Assembly (NCBI RefSeq): GCF_002863225.1
Contig: NZ_PKEK01000040.1
Coordinates: forward strand, 1-64,000
Direction of reading: 5' to 3'
Origin: Mycobacterium sp.
GTDB taxonomy: Bacteria > Actinomycetota > Actinomycetes > Mycobacteriales > Mycobacteriaceae
Length of the DNA: 64,000 nucleotides
Shown: positions 32,009 through 41,563 of the stretch, in pieces
Position numbering within the stretch: position 1 is the stretch's first letter
Layout: every line of letters begins with the position of its first letter
The notes under the pieces: generated by a model
The model's input: the letters and a program-made list of their open reading frames with translations, nothing else
The model's database searches: none
Told to the model about the DNA's origin: nothing
Translations under genes and position numbers: made by a program

Positions 32009-33079
32009 ATGGCCCCGGTGACATTCGAGCAGGCGACGCGACGGTTCGCCGGTACCGACCGGCCCGCTGTCGACCGACTGGACCTCAGCGTTGGTGATGG
32101 CGAGTTCGTCGTGCTGGTCGGACCTTCCGGGTGCGGCAAGACCACGTCGTTGCGGATGATCGCGGGGCTGGAAGCGGTGGACACCGGGCGGATCCTGATC
32201 GGCGACCATGACGTCACCGATGACGATCCAAAGGACCGTGACGTCGCGATGGTCTTTCAGAACTACGCGTTGTACCCGCATATGACGGTCGCGCAGAACA
32301 TGGGTTTCGCGCTGAAGATCGCCGGTGTGCCCAAGCGCGAGATCCGGCAGCGGGTGGTGACCGCGGCTCGACTACTCGACCTCGAGCCGTACCTGGATCG
32401 GAAGCCGAAAGAGCTTTCCGGAGGCCAGCGTCAGCGGGTGGCAATGGGTCGCGCGATCGTCCGTCGGCCCCAGGTCTTCCTGATGGACGAGCCGCTGTCC
32501 AACCTGGACGCGAAATTGCGGGTGCAGACCCGCAATCAGATCGCCGGACTGCAGCGCAGGCTCGGCGTCACCACTGTCTATGTCACGCACGACCAGGTCG
32601 AGGCGATGACGATGGGCGATCGCGTCGCGGTATTGCGTGACGGCGTCCTGCAACAATGCGCAGCACCTCGCGAGCTGTACCGGAACCCGGCCAACGTGTT
32701 CGTCGCGGAGTTCATCGGATCACCGGCGATGAATCTTCTGACCGTTCCGGTAGCCGATCACCGTATCGCGCTGGGACCATGGTCTACCCCGGTGCCGCGC
32801 GGAATCGACAGTGCGACAGGTGAACTCGTGATCGGAATTCGACCGGAGCATCTGCGGATCGGTGCGACCGGGGTTGAGATGGAGGTAGACCTCGTCGAGG
32901 AACTCGGCGCCGATGCCTATTTGTACGGTCGAATCTCCGGTGACGACAACGTATTTGATCATCAGATCGTCGCCCGGACCGACGGTCAGGACCCGCCGCA
33001 GCGGGGCGCCCGGATTCGTCTGGAACCGCAGCCGGGGCACGTTCACTTCTTCGGCCTCGACGGTCGCCGGCTGTCGTGA
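32009..33079 (+). CDS. sugar ABC transporter ATP-binding protein, UgpC/MsmK type (Rv2038c homologue)
   Basis: A 356-residue ATPase: Walker A GPSGCGKTT, Q-loop FQNYALYPHMT, signature LSGGQRQR, Walker B VFLMDEPLSNLDAK and switch His in YVTHDQ. The last 120 residues form the TOBE-type regulatory domain of this subfamily. Starts 3 nt after the second permease stop. A strong hairpin overlaps its stop codon, ending the importer operon. Confidence 0.92.
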   Translation: MAPVTFEQATRRFAGTDRPAVDRLDLSVGDGEFVVLVGPSGCGKTTSLRMIAGLEAVDTGRILIGDHDVTDDDPKDRDVAMVFQNYALYPHMTVAQNMGFALKIAGVPKREIRQRVVTAARLLDLEPYLDRKPKELSGGQRQRVAMGRAIVRRPQVFLMDEPLSNLDAKLRVQTRNQIAGLQRRLGVTTVYVTHDQVEAMTMGDRVAVLRDGVLQQCAAPRELYRNPANVFVAEFIGSPAMNLLTVPVADHRIALGPWSTPVPRGIDSATGELVIGIRPEHLRIGATGVEMEVDLVEELGADAYLYGRISGDDNVFDHQIVARTDGQDPPQRGARIRLEPQPGHVHFFGLDGRRLS

Positions 33080-33091
33080 CGCCGGCGACCG
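33061..33091. terminator. stem-loop at the end of the ABC importer operon
   Basis: Perfect 11-bp arms, CGGTCGCCGGC and its complement, separated by 9 nt; the ATPase stop codon is in the loop. It lies between convergent genes and could stop transcription from both sides, although no U-tract is present. Confidence 0.6.
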
Positions 33092-33101
33092 TGACGGCGC
33101 T

Positions 33102-33890
33102 CTAGGCGGGAATCAGGGTCCCGATTCGGTCCAAGATGGTGGGCACGCCGGCGCCGGTGTCGCCACGCTGGCACACCCGGGCCGCGTAGATCACGTTGTT
33201 CTTGACCCGTGCGCCGTGTGAGCATCCCCAGCCGTCGGCGTTGTTGTTCGTCAACTCGGTGTTGTGCCAGTTCGCGCTGGCGGGATCGCCGTTCTGGACC
33301 TGGAATTGCCATGTGGTGGCGGCATTGTCGGTAGGCCGGTGCACTGTCACGTTGTTGCACTGGTCCACGGACTTGAACGCGTTCTGGAACGCCGCCGTCG
33401 CGGTCGCAGCGTCTGCGTAGGTGGCTATCTCCTGCTCCACGACGTGCGTGAAGTTGTCTTTGCTCTCCTGCTGGCGCAGTGCGCGGAAAGTGGTGAAGTC
33501 GTTGCCGACCGCCGTCGTGTTGAGCCCGAACAGTGCGGCACACCTCGATTGGTTGCCCAGGGCATACGGTTGTAACGGGGTCTTGAACTTCTGCTCGTAA
33601 TTCAGTGTCGCACTGAGGATTCCACCGGTCTCGTCGAGAGGTAGCAGCAGTGCGTCCACCTTGCCGGGCACGACAATCGCCGGCGGGGCAGGGGTGGCCG
33701 GAGCCGGTGTGGACGACGGCGCCGCTGCCGGTGCGGTGGGGTCACCCGCTGCCGCCTGCTGCGAGGTGGCTGTCGGCGCCGGCTTGTTGACCGTCGGATC
33801 GATGGTGTCTTCGTCGTGCTTGGGGTGGCAGCCCACGGCGGTCAGCACAATGAGGCCCGCACACGCGGAGGCAAGTTTGACCCGCTTCAT
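33102..33890 (-). CDS. lipoprotein with one PknH-type extracellular sensor domain
   Basis: A 262-residue protein. Start MKRVKLAS chosen for its lipoprotein signal ending LTAVGC. A Pro/Ala/Thr linker (about 25-75) leads to a sensor domain (about 80-260) with four Cys (RCAALF, QCNNVT, WGCSHG, RVCQRG), which fits the two disulfides of the PknH C-terminal sensor fold (PF14032 type). There is no kinase domain. It is the last of three related genes transcribed leftward; ligand unknown. Confidence 0.8.
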   Translation of the reverse strand: MKRVKLASACAGLIVLTAVGCHPKHDEDTIDPTVNKPAPTATSQQAAAGDPTAPAAAPSSTPAPATPAPPAIVVPGKVDALLLPLDETGGILSATLNYEQKFKTPLQPYALGNQSRCAALFGLNTTAVGNDFTTFRALRQQESKDNFTHVVEQEIATYADAATATAAFQNAFKSVDQCNNVTVHRPTDNAATTWQFQVQNGDPASANWHNTELTNNNADGWGCSHGARVKNNVIYAARVCQRGDTGAGVPTILDRIGTLIPA

Positions 33891-33948
33891 TGAATTCGCC
33901 CTTTCGTTTCGTTCACGCTCTGCGTTCGGGGGTTGACTACGTCGCATC

Positions 33949-34611
33949 TCAAGACGGGAGTCCGCCCACTATTTGGTCCATCATTTGGCTGACCGCCGGC
34001 CCCGCATTGCCCATTTGGCAGACCTGGGCCCGCAGGATCGAGTTCTCGGCAGCATGCAGATCGACGTAGCAGTTCCACCCGACCGGATCGCCTTGGTACA
34101 ACTGGCCTTGATGCCATTTCGCGTCGTCGCCGGAGACCTTCGGCGGGAAGAGCTGCCACGACGGCTTACTGGGACTGTCCGTGACAACCACGACCGAATT
34201 GCAACCGGCGGCTTGTTCGATCCCTTTGCTGAATACGCTCCGCGCGGTTTGGGCGTCCGGAAAAGTCGCCACGGATTGGAGCACGATGTAGTCCGGGGAC
34301 TCCTTGTCGTCCTCGAACATGGTGATACGGAACAGATTCAGATCCGAACCGTAGAATTTGGTGCCTTGGGTGATGAGTGGGGCGCACTCTTGGTGTTGGT
34401 CGAGCTGGACTTCTTTGGAAGGGCGCTTGCCCTTGAGTTGGATCGGCAGATTGGTACCCAGAATGTCGCCCGCGGTGTCGGCCGACAGCAATACCGAGTC
34501 GATGTTGGATCCGGTCACTTGGGCGGCTGACGAATCAGCTACTGCTGCCGGTGTCGCACCTATCAGCACGGTGAGCGCGGCACAGCCGAGTGTGAAAAGT
34601 TCGCGTTTCAT
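33949..34611 (-). CDS. secreted protein with one PknH-type sensor domain
   Basis: A 220-residue protein with a Sec signal peptide (MKRELFTLGCAALTVLIGA, cleavage likely after AVA). The rest is a sensor domain with the four-Cys pattern (ECAPL, GCNSV, NCYVD, VCQMG). The start is fixed by a perfect AAAGGAGGT on the minus strand 10 nt upstream. It is free or loosely attached, unlike its two lipoprotein neighbours. No enzymatic motif is visible. Confidence 0.78.
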   Translation of the reverse strand: MKRELFTLGCAALTVLIGATPAAVADSSAAQVTGSNIDSVLLSADTAGDILGTNLPIQLKGKRPSKEVQLDQHQECAPLITQGTKFYGSDLNLFRITMFEDDKESPDYIVLQSVATFPDAQTARSVFSKGIEQAAGCNSVVVVTDSPSKPSWQLFPPKVSGDDAKWHQGQLYQGDPVGWNCYVDLHAAENSILRAQVCQMGNAGPAVSQMMDQIVGGLPS

Positions 34612-34800
34612 CGAGATACTTACCTCCTTTGATCTCAAACCCTAACGTCCGCGCGCGCCGACCTGACGCACTAATTCCGAGGCGCTGCGCCACGGAGCCT
34701 AGCGACCGTTTACGCAGCTCGCGGGCACACCGAGCGAAACCTTCGCCTAATCAACAACTCTGAGACACCCGCCGCGCGGCGGTGGTCTCACGGCTATGGA

Positions 34801-36162
34801 CTATTTGGGGATCGAGCCGGCAATCTCGTCGGCAACCTGCCGGGCGACGTCCGCCGGGTTGCCGTATTGGCAGACTTTGGCGGCCAGCAACACGTTGCTC
34901 TGCGCGCGGAAATCGACGGCGCAGCGCCACGTGTCAGGTTGGCCCTTGTTCAACTCGATGACCGCCCACTGCGCACTGTTGCCGTTGATGGACGGGTTGG
35001 GCAGTTGCCACTGCTTGTCGGGTTGGGGGGTGGGGACCCGAGCGCCATCGCAACCGACCAGACCCTTCAGCGCGTTCTGGAAAGCCGCTGATGCCGCGCC
35101 GGCCCCCACATAGGTGGCGACCTTCTGGTCGACGATGTGCTGGAAACTGTCCTTGGACTCTCGGGAGTCGGTCTCGCGAAATGCGGTGTAGTCGACGTTG
35201 GCTCCGAACGACGACGTATCGAGGCCCACGAGGGGACTGCAATGCGACTTGTCTCCGTAGTCCAGCGGGTCCGGCGGGTAATAGAATGTGCCCGTCTCGC
35301 CCAAATTCGCACCGAGGATCTTGCTGACCTGCGGAACGCCCACGATGACGGACTTGATTTTATCCGGACCGAGAAAGTCCGACGGCGCCTTGGGAGCCGG
35401 CTTGTCCGGGGGTGGGATTCGAGCGCTGATTTGATCTACGGCCGCCGCAGCCGCTGGGCTGCCATTCGCCCATGCGCACAAAAACGCTTCGATGATGACA
35501 TTGTTCTTGACCCGCGCCTGGTGGTCACAGCGCCACCCGTAATTCTGTTGCTGGTCGGTCTGCTGGAGTTCACCGAACGTCACCACGTCGCCGTCGAATG
35601 AGCCGGCAGCCATCAGCTTCCACACGGTGGGTTTGGACTTGTGCGAGATCGTTGTTCCGTTGCATTTGCCCAGCGACTTGTAGGCATTGTGAAACAATTC
35701 GCTGGCTTTGGCCGCGGTCTCGAATGTGGCGACGTGCTGGGTGAACGATCCGATCAGGCTGTCGCCCTTGATGCCTTCGCTGCGTGCTCCGCGGTACGCG
35801 GTGAACTCGCCCTCTCCGAGAGCATCCTTGGTGATCCCCATGACCAGGGCGCAGTCCGGTTTGTCGTAGTCGCTCGACGCCATCCCCGGCGACGCGAATT
35901 CCGTTCGCTTGTCGAGCGGCAGCCCGGCTAATTCCACCACGTCTTCGGTGGACAACTGCAGGTTCTTGATGCTGTTGGCGGACAACGGCTTTGGAGGAGG
36001 TGCCGGACTCTCGGGTGCGGCGTCCGGGGAGTGCTCCCCAGTGACCTTCTTCGCCTGCACCGGAACGCCGGCCGTCGTGTGAGTGCCACAAGCCGCGAGC
36101 CCCAGCACGATTGCCGCAGCACTGGTCACCGCCAGGAAGCGACGCCGTCGTTCAAGCAACAT
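34801..36162 (-). CDS. lipoprotein with two tandem PknH-type sensor domains
   Basis: A 453-residue protein. The start MLLERRRRFLAV is supported by a GAGGA upstream and gives a canonical lipobox (GLAACG). Two sensor domains follow a short Pro-rich linker, at about 65-250 and 265-452; each has the four-Cys pattern (DCALV, KCNGT, RCDHQ, LCAWA; then HCSPL, GCDGA, RCAVD, VCQYG). A double sensor domain on one lipoprotein is unusual for this family, which is best known as the outer half of PknH-type kinases. It probably leads a three-gene leftward group. Confidence 0.8.
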   Translation of the reverse strand: MLLERRRRFLAVTSAAAIVLGLAACGTHTTAGVPVQAKKVTGEHSPDAAPESPAPPPKPLSANSIKNLQLSTEDVVELAGLPLDKRTEFASPGMASSDYDKPDCALVMGITKDALGEGEFTAYRGARSEGIKGDSLIGSFTQHVATFETAAKASELFHNAYKSLGKCNGTTISHKSKPTVWKLMAAGSFDGDVVTFGELQQTDQQQNYGWRCDHQARVKNNVIIEAFLCAWANGSPAAAAAVDQISARIPPPDKPAPKAPSDFLGPDKIKSVIVGVPQVSKILGANLGETGTFYYPPDPLDYGDKSHCSPLVGLDTSSFGANVDYTAFRETDSRESKDSFQHIVDQKVATYVGAGAASAAFQNALKGLVGCDGARVPTPQPDKQWQLPNPSINGNSAQWAVIELNKGQPDTWRCAVDFRAQSNVLLAAKVCQYGNPADVARQVADEIAGSIPK

Positions 36163-36370
36163 CGGTGCGGTCCTCTCGTCGTACCAAGCGGGGAGCAGGC
36201 TGATGTTAGCCTGCTGAACAAATTTGTGGGATTCATATGACGTTGCTCGCGGTAGCGTAAACGGCAGGGCGTGAGCAAAATTCACCGAATCCGCGCTGAG
36301 GCGGTTTGGATGTGAAGTACTTTTGCCGATGGCCGGCACGCATGCCCGATCATTAGTCGAGGGAGTAGCG

Positions 36371-38014
36371 GTGATTCGACTGTCGCGCTCAGCCGGCGCC
36401 CCGGTGAATCTCGTCAATCGCTTTGCCGGCCGCGTGGGCCCGCGTCTAACGGCACTGTCGGTCGTGGTGTACCTGGTCTTGGCCATCGGAGCCGGGCCGG
36501 TCACAGCCACCTACCCGAGAGTGATCTCGGGACCGATGACATGGCTGCTGAGTGCCTCCAGCGACTTGGGCCCGGCGCACCAGCAGCGCATCACGCTGGC
36601 CGCGTCACTCCAGCACGCGGCGCGCCCCGACACATTGATCGGCTGGACGCAGCACCATCACCTGGACGTGCGGTGGCAGCCGGGCGCCAGCTGGGCCTAC
36701 ATCGAGGGTCGGCCGGCCGACCTCGGGACCGCGTTCGACGTGGCGGTCCATGACTACCGCAGCCGCAGCGGCCAGGTCTTCTACGCGGCGGCGCAGGAGC
36801 CGTCGATTCCCGCCGCGCTGACCGGCGAGGTCAGCGAACTGGGCAGCATCCTGGGTTACCAGCTGATGCACCGTGCGCAACCGCCGCACATCCCCACCGA
36901 TGTTCCGCGCGGCGGGCTGCGGCCGCCGGCGTTGCTGCGCACGTACAACGCCGAGCCGCTGGCCCGCTCCGGGTTCACCGGCACGGGGCAAACCATCGTC
37001 TTCTTCGAGATCGACGGCTTCAAGCAGGCCGATCTGGATCAATGGGCCGACAAGCTGGGCTCGCCGCGATTCACGCCGGTGCTCATCGGTGGACAACCGG
37101 GCAAGGTTCTCGGTGAAACCGAGATGGACCTCGAGGTCGTCCATGCCATTGCGCCCGACGCCAAGCTGGTGGTCGTCAACGCGTTGGCATTCGGTGGTTC
37201 GACCAGTTACGCGCAGGCGGGCCAGATGTATCAGCTTGCCGACCGGCAGTTCCCCGGCGCGGTATGGAGTACCTCGCTCGGCATCGGGTGTGACCGGATG
37301 GCCACCGCCGCCGACCTTGCGCCGGTTCAGGCCGCGGTTCAGATCGCGGAGTCGCACGGCACATCGGCGTTCATGTCCAGCGGTGACTCCGGCGGCCTGG
37401 AATGTGCTGATTTCAACGGTGATTGGTCGACACCGCCGGGGGAGAACGATCAGGGGGTCAACGCCGTCGGGTCGGTTCCGGCGATGACCGATGTCGGGGG
37501 AACCACACTGAGCACCGACGCCGCGGGCGCCTGGGTATCCGAAGCCAGTTGGTTCGACTCGCCGATGTCGCAAGGCACCGGCGGGGGAGTATCGCGCTTG
37601 TTCCCCCGGCCCTCGTGGCAGAAGAGCGTCTCCTCGGCGTGGGACTCCACCCACCGATTGACCCCCGACGTCGCCGCCGACGCCGACCCCTACAGCGGTG
37701 TCAGCATCCTGGTCGACGGCCGCTGGATGGCCGGTGGAGGAACGTCGCAATCGGCGCCGATCTGGGCGGCCTTGACCGCGCTGATCAACCAATTTCTGCA
37801 GGCCAACGGCGGTCAGGCGGTGGGTGACATCAACCCGCTGCTCTACCGTGTGGCCGCGGGCGCCGCGCGCCCGGCCTTCCATGACGTCGTGATCGGCGGA
37901 AACGCCGTCCACATCGCGGTCCCGGGCTACGACCTGGTCACCGGGCTAGGCACCCCCGACACCGACAACTTGGCGCACGACATTCTCGACATTCAGAAGG
38001 GTGCGCCCCAATGA
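36371..38014 (+). CDS. S53 (sedolisin/kumamolisin) serine-carboxyl protease, membrane-anchored or secreted
   Basis: A 547-residue protein from GTG 36371, which has a GAGGGAG upstream; TTG 36323 and ATG 36329 are alternatives without one. One hydrophobic segment near the N-terminus (LTALSVVVYLVLAIGAG) serves as signal or anchor, then a prodomain to about residue 180. The catalytic set is complete: Glu and Asp in GETEMDLEVVHA, oxyanion Asp in SSGDSGG and nucleophile Ser in GGGTSQSAP, with a C-terminal calcium-site block (DVVIGG and GYDLVTGLG). Acid-active endopeptidases of this family are scattered in bacteria. First gene of a three-gene operon joined by ATGA/GTGA overlaps. Confidence 0.88.
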   Translation: MIRLSRSAGAPVNLVNRFAGRVGPRLTALSVVVYLVLAIGAGPVTATYPRVISGPMTWLLSASSDLGPAHQQRITLAASLQHAARPDTLIGWTQHHHLDVRWQPGASWAYIEGRPADLGTAFDVAVHDYRSRSGQVFYAAAQEPSIPAALTGEVSELGSILGYQLMHRAQPPHIPTDVPRGGLRPPALLRTYNAEPLARSGFTGTGQTIVFFEIDGFKQADLDQWADKLGSPRFTPVLIGGQPGKVLGETEMDLEVVHAIAPDAKLVVVNALAFGGSTSYAQAGQMYQLADRQFPGAVWSTSLGIGCDRMATAADLAPVQAAVQIAESHGTSAFMSSGDSGGLECADFNGDWSTPPGENDQGVNAVGSVPAMTDVGGTTLSTDAAGAWVSEASWFDSPMSQGTGGGVSRLFPRPSWQKSVSSAWDSTHRLTPDVAADADPYSGVSILVDGRWMAGGGTSQSAPIWAALTALINQFLQANGGQAVGDINPLLYRVAAGAARPAFHDVVIGGNAVHIAVPGYDLVTGLGTPDTDNLAHDILDIQKGAPQ

Positions 38015-39981
38015 CGACGAGTAATGTTGCTGCCCTACAGCATTCAGAAATTGTGCGATGCAGGGTGTGTCAGAGCGACGTTCCCGACGGTGCGTTCTGC
38101 GGTTACTGCGGCGCCCACCTCTACCAGCAGCCCGGCAATGGTTCCGACCGTTTGCGTCCCGATGCGTACGCGGCCGAACCCAACGAACAACTGGTCCGGC
38201 TGTCGTTGATCAGCACGCTTTTTCCGCACCTTCTGCCGCGATCACGGACGGCATTCCGGATAGCGTTGAGCCTGCTGATCGCGGCGTTGATCGTGGTCGC
38301 GCTCCTGCGTTGGCAAGCCGCGCTGGTCGCGATCAGCGTCTTCGGTGTTCCGGTGCTTTTCATCGCCTATCTCCGACAAACCGGTGTCCGCGGCGACCTC
38401 GGAATACGAACCACCGCAATGACATCGGTGACCGGGCTGGGGCTCGGAGCGGGCTGGGCATATCTGACAGGCCGGCTCTTGGCCGATTCGTACCTCAACG
38501 TGCTGGGGCCCGGTCACAGTGGTGTGCGGCTGCTCGCGCAGGGCTTGAGCATCCCGGTGCTCGGGGCGATCTTGATGGTCGTTCCGGTGGTTCTCGCGCG
38601 CTTCCTGCAACCCGCGAGTCGAGAGTCTCTCGACGGCTACGCAATTGGGGCGCGGGCGGCCTTGTTCTTCACGGCGGCCGCCGTCGCCGTTCGCGCCGCC
38701 CCCCAGCTCTCCAACGGGCTCGTGGCGCGCCACAAACCTGTCGCGGTCCTGCTCATGCAGGCCGGGGTCCAAGGGGTCGCAATGCCCTTGACCGCAGCGG
38801 CCGTCGGGGGTCTGATCGGCGTTGCACTGTGGTTCAGCCGGCGCGGTCAGCCGCAGTCCGGGCCGCAGCGACCGGCGGTCCTCGCCGCGTCGGCCGTCGG
38901 CGCCGTCGTCTATGCGGTCCTCGGGGTCGTCGACGTCGCGAATCTGGCGCCCACGGTCCAGCTTGGACTGCACCTGATCGTCGCGGCTATTGCGTTGGTG
39001 TTGCTCAGAATTGGCCTGCATGCTGCGCTGCTGCATGAGCAGCCCGACGCGGCGCACGGCCAGGCCGCGTTGTGTTTCCACTGTCGCCACGCGGTGCCAG
39101 ACATGCCCTTCTGCCCGAATTGCGGCGCCGCGACGCGTGCCGCGAGCCGGGCCGCGCGCAGTGCCCGCGGTGCGGCGCTCGACGCGTCCGCCGGACGGCC
39201 GGCGGGCGGGCTTTATCCCGGTTACGGCGTGCCGCCCGGTGCCTACAGCGCACCCGCGCCGCGGGTGACGTCACCGGTGGGGTTGACCGCTGTGGTGGCC
39301 GCGACGCTGGCCGTAGCAGTCGCCGCCGTCTCGGCCATTTCCGTGACGGTGACTCCGGCCGCAGCGCACTACGCCTGTCCACCGGATTGCGGAAGGCCGC
39401 CGATCGGCCTACCGGTCGGAGCTGATCCGGACCAGGGCCCGGCACCGGAGCCACCGGCCCTGACGCCGCCGAGCCAACGGCCGGTGGCAGTGCAGACCTA
39501 CCCTCGATTCACTTCCAAAGACGGCGCGTTCTCAGTGGCCTACCTTCCAGGTGCCGACGTGACGAAAAGCGATGACGGCATCACGTTGACCTTCGGCCGG
39601 TTGGACGGCGAGATCCGGCTGTTCGGAACGCCGGCGAACAATCGCACGCCGCGTCAGATCGTCGAGCAGTACATCCAGAAGAATTACCGAACCGCGCAGA
39701 CGGCCTACCAGATTCCCAACGCAATGGTCGGTTACGAGCCGGGCTACGGTGAGGTGGATGACTTTTCGCTGGAGAACCCAAACGCGGTATCCAACCGCGG
39801 TCGACTTCTCGTCATGACCGCAGTCAAGAACGGATTGGCTCTCGTCGCAGTCGCCGAGGGTCCGATGGTCCGGTTCACGCCGCGCACCTCGGCGCACCCG
39901 TCGGCGGTCAACATGATGATCGCGCAACTGCTGGGCAATTCGGTCAACAGTTTCACCTGGAACAAGCCGGCCGCCCAGTGA
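38011..39981 (+). CDS. membrane protein with two zinc ribbons and an extracytoplasmic C-terminal domain
   Basis: A 656-residue protein. An N-terminal zinc ribbon (CRVC and CGYC, residues 17-34), a block of about eight hydrophobic segments (residues 85-345), then a second zinc ribbon (CFHC and CPNC, near 355-373). A Pro/Gly/Ala linker, one more membrane segment (VVAATLAVAVAAVSAISV) and an outer domain of about 170 residues follow. The ATG overlaps the S53 protease stop. The layout suggests a sensor or scaffold spanning the membrane, with both ribbons inside and the tail outside; the tail could be a protease target. No enzyme motif seen. Confidence 0.7.
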   Translation: MTTSNVAALQHSEIVRCRVCQSDVPDGAFCGYCGAHLYQQPGNGSDRLRPDAYAAEPNEQLVRLSLISTLFPHLLPRSRTAFRIALSLLIAALIVVALLRWQAALVAISVFGVPVLFIAYLRQTGVRGDLGIRTTAMTSVTGLGLGAGWAYLTGRLLADSYLNVLGPGHSGVRLLAQGLSIPVLGAILMVVPVVLARFLQPASRESLDGYAIGARAALFFTAAAVAVRAAPQLSNGLVARHKPVAVLLMQAGVQGVAMPLTAAAVGGLIGVALWFSRRGQPQSGPQRPAVLAASAVGAVVYAVLGVVDVANLAPTVQLGLHLIVAAIALVLLRIGLHAALLHEQPDAAHGQAALCFHCRHAVPDMPFCPNCGAATRAASRAARSARGAALDASAGRPAGGLYPGYGVPPGAYSAPAPRVTSPVGLTAVVAATLAVAVAAVSAISVTVTPAAAHYACPPDCGRPPIGLPVGADPDQGPAPEPPALTPPSQRPVAVQTYPRFTSKDGAFSVAYLPGADVTKSDDGITLTFGRLDGEIRLFGTPANNRTPRQIVEQYIQKNYRTAQTAYQIPNAMVGYEPGYGEVDDFSLENPNAVSNRGRLLVMTAVKNGLALVAVAEGPMVRFTPRTSAHPSAVNMMIAQLLGNSVNSFTWNKPAAQ

Positions 39982-40712
39982 GCCGCTACCTCCGACGGGT
40001 TGCCGCATTCGCTGCAGTGGTTCTCGCCTGCGTTGCCGCACCGGGATGTGCGCGCTCCGTCGACGGCACGCCGGTGAGCCCGTCCGATGCCGCCACCGCG
40101 TTTCCACCGTCGTTGCCGACGCAGAAAAGCCCCCCGCCACCGCGATCCACCTACTACGACATCACCCGGCTGAGCCAGCTGGAAGGCCAGTTTCCACCGG
40201 GATTCGACCGCGTGCAGAACACGACGATAGCCACCCTGGGGCCTGACGCCGACAAGTTCTTCGCCGTCGGGGTCGGCGACATCGTGAAGATCGACCCGCC
40301 CTTGTGCCGGTCGGTCCTCCAACCGGTGAGACCGCCGCAGGATGCTCAGTACACGATGATCGGCGGGCTCGGGCAGGGGGCGATCCTTGTCGGTGCCGTG
40401 AGTTCTCCCAAGTCGCTGGGCAAAGCCGTCGTCCCGAAGGGATGTGAGCAGGTCGCCGTCACCCAGCGGGTGCAGGGACGGCTGGTGGTTTCCAACGTCA
40501 CCCGGCAACCTGGGCCTCCGATCGACGGCGTCGTCACCACCGAGTCGATCGCTACGACCGCAGAAGGCACCGCAAAGTCCTTCGTCTTCTCGGCCTTCCT
40601 CAGCGAGACCGTGGCCGTCACCGCTGAGGGTATTCTTCCCGGAAATCCCGACGCGGAAGATCTACTGAGCGGCATGCTGGTCAAGGCCGTGAACATCATC
40701 CGAGCGGCCTAA
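39978..40712 (+). CDS. conserved lipoprotein (DUF5642-like, tentative)
   Basis: A 244-residue lipoprotein with signal peptide and lipobox APGC at Cys24. A short Pro-rich linker is followed by a domain with two Cys (LCRSV and GCEQV) that probably pair. The GTG start overlaps the upstream TGA by 2 nt, so it is coupled to the zinc-ribbon membrane protein and the S53 protease. The domain resembles mycobacterial DUF5642 proteins by eye only. Possible roles: substrate, inhibitor or cofactor of the protease at the cell surface. Confidence 0.68.
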   Translation: MSRYLRRVAAFAAVVLACVAAPGCARSVDGTPVSPSDAATAFPPSLPTQKSPPPPRSTYYDITRLSQLEGQFPPGFDRVQNTTIATLGPDADKFFAVGVGDIVKIDPPLCRSVLQPVRPPQDAQYTMIGGLGQGAILVGAVSSPKSLGKAVVPKGCEQVAVTQRVQGRLVVSNVTRQPGPPIDGVVTTESIATTAEGTAKSFVFSAFLSETVAVTAEGILPGNPDAEDLLSGMLVKAVNIIRAA

Positions 40713-40733
40713 CGGAATGACGGTGGATTGGTC

Positions 40734-41539
40734 GTGACGCCCGCGCACTTCACGCTGGTCGAGGGTGGCGGGTACGAGCCGACGCCGTTCGCGGGAAGTC
40801 ATTGGGGTGACGACCACCTGAGCGGACCCGCCGTCGTGGGGTTGGCGGCACATGTGCTCGAAAGTCATTGTGGATCAGATGCTTCATGCCCAGCCGACTG
40901 ACCGTGGATTTGTTCCGGGCAGCTCGAGGTATCGCGACCGCAGTCAACGTCCGGGTGGTGCGGGACGGCAGACGAGTACGCAGCGCGGAGTGCGAGGTCG
41001 TCCAGGACGGCCGGCTGGTCGCCCGCGCCGGCCTGCTGCAATACCGGCGGTCGCAGGCGCCGCCGGGACGACTGTGGAGCGTGCCGACGGTGCTTCCGTT
41101 TCCGCCGGACATCGAAGACGGCGCGCAAACGGCGCTGCACAGCGACACCGCCGATTGGAGTCGGTCGCCGGGTGAACATCAGAACGATTCGCGAAAGCGC
41201 TTCTACAACAGCGCCATTGACGTCGTGGCGGGACAACCCAACTCGCAGTTCACTCGCGCCGTGATGGTTGCGGAGGCGACGAGCCTGGTGACGAATCTGG
41301 GGACCCGCGGGGTGGGCTACATCAACGGCGATTTGACCGTGGGATTGGCGAGGCTGCCGGTCGGGGAATGGATCGGCGTGCAGGCCGATTCACACTGGGC
41401 GGCAGACGGCGTGGCGGTCGGCACGGCGACGCTGTACGACACAACCGGTGCGTTCGGGTCCGGCATGACGACCGCCGTCGCCAATCCCGACGCCCAGATC
41501 GACTTCGCCAATGACCCGTTCCCCTTGAAGATTCCCTAG
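40734..41539 (+). pseudogene. acyl-CoA thioesterase (double hotdog) split by a one-base frameshift
   Basis: GTG at 40734 opens a frame beginning THFTLVEGG-like sequence with SHWGDDHLSGPAVVGLAAHVLES, the N-terminus of a TesB-like thioesterase; it ends at an early TGA. The second reading frame continues FMPSRLTVDLFRAARG and runs to 41539. Restoring one base between 40882 and 40883 joins them as GSDA-FMPSRLTVD with no loss, giving about 268 residues, the usual family length. So one base has been lost here, either in the genome or in sequencing. If real, the enzyme is inactive, because the hotdog fold is broken. Confidence 0.8.
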
Positions 41540-41563
41540 AGCGCTCAGTCGCAGGAGGTTGCC

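Noticed and set aside
36605..37912. 435-residue minus-strand open frame under the S53 protease
   Set aside because: No domain or signal; the plus-strand protease has a full catalytic set. Long antisense frames are expected at this GC content.
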